The notes under the pieces: generated by a model | What the model was told of the DNA's origin: nothing | What the model saw: only the letters and a program-made list of their open reading frames with translations | Database searches by the model: none | Shown: positions 61,450 through 64,000 of the stretch, piece by piece | Layout: each line of letters opens with the position of its first letter | How positions within the stretch are numbered: the first letter of the stretch is position 1 | Assembly (NCBI RefSeq): GCF_004682055.1 | Contig: NZ_QUZU01000009.1 | Span: 1 to 64,000, forward strand | Length of the DNA: 64,000 nucleotides | From: Pseudomonas kairouanensis | GTDB taxonomy: Bacteria; Pseudomonadota; Gammaproteobacteria; Pseudomonadales; Pseudomonadaceae | Reading direction: 5' to 3' | Made by a program: the position numbers and the translations under genes

Positions 61450-61543
61450 AAATGTGGGAGGGGGCTTGCTCCCGATAGCGGTGGGTCAGTCATTCCAATA
61501 CCGACTGACACGCCCCCATCGGGAGCATGCCCCCTCCCACATT
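61450..61543. repeat. REP pair between bioB and bioF
   Basis: Inverted arms of the GTGGGAGGGGGCTTGCTCCCGAT type within the biotin gene cluster. Confidence 0.9.
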
Positions 61544-61585
61544 TGATCGTGCCCAGTCTCTAGTTTTGGATCTACCGAGGCCTGC

Positions 61586-62767
61586 ATGTCTTTCGATCTC
61601 TCCGCGCGCCTCGCTGCCCGCCGTGCCGAACACCTTTATCGCCAACGCCCTTTGCTTGGGAGCCCCCAGGGCCCGCAAGTGGTGGTGGACGGCCAGCCGC
61701 TGCTGGCGTTCTGCAACAACGATTACCTGGGCCTGGCCAATCACCCGCAAGTGATCGAAGCGTGGCGCGCCGGTGCGTCCCGTTGGGGCGTGGGCGGCGG
61801 CGCCTCGCACCTAGTGGTGGGCCACTCCACCCCTCACCATGAACTGGAAGAAGCCCTGGCCGACCTCACCGGTCGCCCACGCGCGCTGCTGTTTACCACC
61901 GGCTACATGGCCAACCTGGGTGCCGTCACGGCGCTGGTGGGGCAGGGCGATACGGTGTTGGAAGACCGCCTTAACCACGCCTCGTTGCTGGATGCCGGCT
62001 TGTTGTCCGGCGCGCGGTTCAATCGTTACCTGCACAACGATGCCGACAGCCTGGCCAAGCGCCTGGAGAAAGCCACCGGCAATACCCTGGTGGTCACCGA
62101 TGGCGTATTCAGCATGGACGGTGATCTGGCCGACCTGCCCGCGCTGGCCCGTGAGGCGCGCGCCAAAGGCGCCTGGTTGATGGTGGACGACGCCCACGGC
62201 TTTGGTCCGTTGGGCGCCAACGGTGGTGGGATCGTCGAGCATTTCGGCTTGAGTCAGGAAGACGTGCCGGTATTGGTCGGCACCTTGGGCAAAGCCTTTG
62301 GCACCGCCGGCGCATTTGTGGCTGGCAGTGAAGAGCTGATCGAAAGCCTAATCCAGTTCGCCCGGCCGTACATCTACACCACCAGCCAACCGCCCGCGCT
62401 GGCCTGCGCCACCCTGAAAAGCCTGGAGTTACTGCGCACCGAACATTGGCGCCGCGAACACCTCAATGCGTTGATCCGCCAATTCCGCCTGGGCGCCGAA
62501 CAGCTTGGCCTGGATTTGATGGACAGCTTCACGCCGATCCAGCCGATCCTGATCGGCGACAGCGCCAAGGCCGTGCGCCTGTCGCAGATGTTGCGCGAGC
62601 GCGGCCTGATGGTCACCGCGATTCGTCCGCCAACCGTGCCCGCCGGCAGTGCACGTCTGCGGGTGACCTTGACGGCGGCCCACACGCAGGCGCAGGTGCA
62701 GCTACTGTTAAACGCATTGGAAGCGTGTTTGCGCTTGTTAGGCGCCACGGAGCCCAACCATGCGTGA
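61586..62767 (+). CDS. bioF: 8-amino-7-oxononanoate synthase BioF
   Basis: A 393-residue PLP enzyme of the alpha-oxoamine synthase family, making AON from pimeloyl-ACP/CoA and alanine. PLP Lys236 in [21 protein letters not shown] and [12 protein letters not shown] are family motifs. Its stop overlaps bioH by eight bases. Confidence 0.96.
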   Translation: MSFDLSARLAARRAEHLYRQRPLLGSPQGPQVVVDGQPLLAFCNNDYLGLANHPQVIEAWRAGASRWGVGGGASHLVVGHSTPHHELEEALADLTGRPRALLFTTGYMANLGAVTALVGQGDTVLEDRLNHASLLDAGLLSGARFNRYLHNDADSLAKRLEKATGNTLVVTDGVFSMDGDLADLPALAREARAKGAWLMVDDAHGFGPLGANGGGIVEHFGLSQEDVPVLVGTLGKAFGTAGAFVAGSEELIESLIQFARPYIYTTSQPPALACATLKSLELLRTEHWRREHLNALIRQFRLGAEQLGLDLMDSFTPIQPILIGDSAKAVRLSQMLRERGLMVTAIRPPTVPAGSARLRVTLTAAHTQAQVQLLLNALEACLRLLGATEPNHA

Positions 62768-63491
62768 TCGACTGATATTGCTGCCCGGCTGGGGCCTTGG
62801 TGTATCGCCGCTGGAGCCTTTGGCCGCAGCCCTGCAGGGCTTGGATGAGCACTTGCGGGTGCAGGTCGAGCCGTTGCCTGCGCTTGAGTCCAGTGACCTG
62901 GATGAATGGCTGGATGAACTCGACGCTACGCTGCCGGACAACGCCTGGCTGGGCGGCTGGTCCCTGGGCGGTATGCTCGCCTCTGAGTTGGCGGCGCGGC
63001 GCGGTGAGCGTTGCTGCGGCCTGCTGACCCTGGCGAGCAACCCCTGCTTTGTCGCCCATGACAGCTGGCCGAGCGCGATGCCCGCCGAAACCTTTGATGC
63101 CTTCCTTGCCGGTTGCCATGCCGATTCCCAGGTGACCCTCAAACGCTTCGGCCTGTTGTGTGCCAAGGGCGCCCAGGACCCACGCGGGCTGGCGCGCCTG
63201 TTGGTCAGCGGTGCACCGAATACGCCTTCGAATCTGTTGATGGCCGGCCTTGAGCTGCTTGCCCAACTGGACACCCGCGAAGCCCTGCTGGCCTTTCGCG
63301 GCCCGCAATTGCATCTGTTCGGCGGGATGGATGAACTGGTGCCCGCCGAAGCCGCCAGCCACCTGCTGAGCTTGCTGCCCGATGTTGAAATCGGCCTGAT
63401 TGAACAGGCCGGTCACGCGTTTCTTCTGGAGGACCCCCACGGTGTAGCGGGGGCCATCCAGGCTTTTTTGCATGAGTGTGTCGATGACTGA
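62760..63491 (+). CDS. bioH: Pimeloyl-ACP methyl ester carboxylesterase BioH
   Basis: A 243-residue alpha/beta hydrolase. Nucleophile Ser68 in GWSLGGML; the last His in [21 protein letters not shown] at the N-terminus forms the oxyanion loop. It removes the methyl group added by BioC to give pimeloyl-ACP for BioF. It overlaps bioF and bioC by eight bases each. Confidence 0.95.
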   Translation: MRDRLILLPGWGLGVSPLEPLAAALQGLDEHLRVQVEPLPALESSDLDEWLDELDATLPDNAWLGGWSLGGMLASELAARRGERCCGLLTLASNPCFVAHDSWPSAMPAETFDAFLAGCHADSQVTLKRFGLLCAKGAQDPRGLARLLVSGAPNTPSNLLMAGLELLAQLDTREALLAFRGPQLHLFGGMDELVPAEAASHLLSLLPDVEIGLIEQAGHAFLLEDPHGVAGAIQAFLHECVDD

Positions 63492-64000
63492 TTTATCCCA
63501 CGCCCCACTGCCAGGTACCTTGCCGGACAAGCGCCAGGTGGCGGCTTCGTTTTCCCGCGCCGCCGCCAGTTACGACAGCGTTGCCGAGTTGCAGCGTGCC
63601 GTGGGCCGTGAGTTGTTAGCCGCTTTGCCGGCTGGCAGCGCACCGCAACGCTGGCTGGATATGGGCTGTGGCACGGGGTATTTCAGCCGTGTATTGGGTG
63701 AGCGCTTGCCCGTCAGCCAAGGCATCGCGCTGGATATCGCCGAAGGCATGCTCAACCATGCACGACCGCTGGGCGGCGCACAACACTTCATCGCAGGGGA
63801 TGCCGAACGCTTGCCGCTCAAGGCTGGCAGCGTGGATCTGATCTTCTCCAGCTTGGCGGTGCAGTGGTGCGCGAACTTCGACGCGGTGCTCAGCGAGGCT
63901 TATCGCGTGCTGCAACCCGGCGGCACATTGGCGTTCGCCAGCCTGTGCGTGGGCACGCTGGACGAGTTGCGCCAGAGCTGGCGCGCGGCCGATGGCCTGG
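63484..64000 (+). CDS. bioC: Malonyl-ACP O-methyltransferase BioC (partial)
   Basis: The first 172 residues of a class I SAM methyltransferase, cut by the window end. Motif [15 protein letters not shown], acidic loop LDIAEGML, motif II-like [11 protein letters not shown] and [10 protein letters not shown] typical of BioC. It starts pimelate synthesis by methylating malonyl-ACP. ATG at 63484 overlaps the bioH stop. Confidence 0.93.
   Translation, partial: MTDLSHAPLPGTLPDKRQVAASFSRAAASYDSVAELQRAVGRELLAALPAGSAPQRWLDMGCGTGYFSRVLGERLPVSQGIALDIAEGMLNHARPLGGAQHFIAGDAERLPLKAGSVDLIFSSLAVQWCANFDAVLSEAYRVLQPGGTLAFASLCVGTLDELRQSWRAADGL

Overview
The window is a chromosomal segment of a fluorescent Pseudomonas, most likely from the P. 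fluorescens group. The evidence is the high GC content, the dense REP palindromes of the two classic Pseudomonas forms (GTGGGAGCGGGCTTGCTCGCGAA and GTGGGAGGGGGCTTGCYCCCGAT), and a gene content that follows P. aeruginosa PAO1 blocks PA5396-PA5421 and PA0462-PA0502 as I remember them. I found no tRNA, rRNA, CRISPR array, prophage or insertion sequence.

Region 1 (about 1.1-8.9 kb and 21-35 kb) is a catabolic regulon that strips glycine betaine to glycine and serine. GbcA/GbcB turn glycine betaine into dimethylglycine. DgcA/DgcB with a dedicated ETF pair turn dimethylglycine into sarcosine. SoxBDAG turns sarcosine into glycine and methylene-THF. GlyA1, LtaA, PurU2 and FdhA handle glycine, serine, threonine and the C1 units. 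An M19-type dipeptidase homologue, a DUF5943/V4R-like protein and a TraX-like membrane protein travel with the set.

Region 2 (9.0-20.9 kb) splits that regulon. It is a 13-gene, one-strand operon for a reduced, non-Xcp-like type II secretion / type IV pilus-like machine: three pseudopilins, an AA10 lytic polysaccharide monooxygenase with PKD and chitin-binding modules, a major pseudopilin, a lytic transglycosylase, GspF, GspE, PilM/N/O-like proteins, a GspC/P-like protein and a lipoprotein secretin. The LPMO is the obvious candidate cargo. Upstream lies about 830 bp without genes, holding four degenerate ~170-bp repeats, each with a perfect DnaA-box-like 9-mer.

Region 3 (35-48.5 kb) holds an orphan RskA-like protein, a DUF2780 protein, a YihG-like acyltransferase, a retropepsin-like protease gene next to creBCD, a glutathione S-transferase, a PepSY membrane protein, and a FiuA/FiuR/FiuI-type siderophore receptor, anti-sigma and ECF sigma set with a Fur box.

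Region 4 (47.8-64 kb) holds a DnaQ-like exonuclease paired with a cNMP/CBS/DUF294 protein, a stand-alone receiver, malate synthase G, a GcvR-like ACT protein, rarD, srkA, phoX, a modE-like regulator, comF and the biotin operon bioB-bioF-bioH-bioC, with bioC cut by the window end.

The points most worth following up are the LPMO-containing secretion operon with two irregular pseudopilins, the DnaA-box repeat array in front of it, a 22-bp inverted-repeat element between gbcA and gbcB, the M19 homologue lacking metal ligands, and the altered Fe-S cysteine pattern in DgcA.
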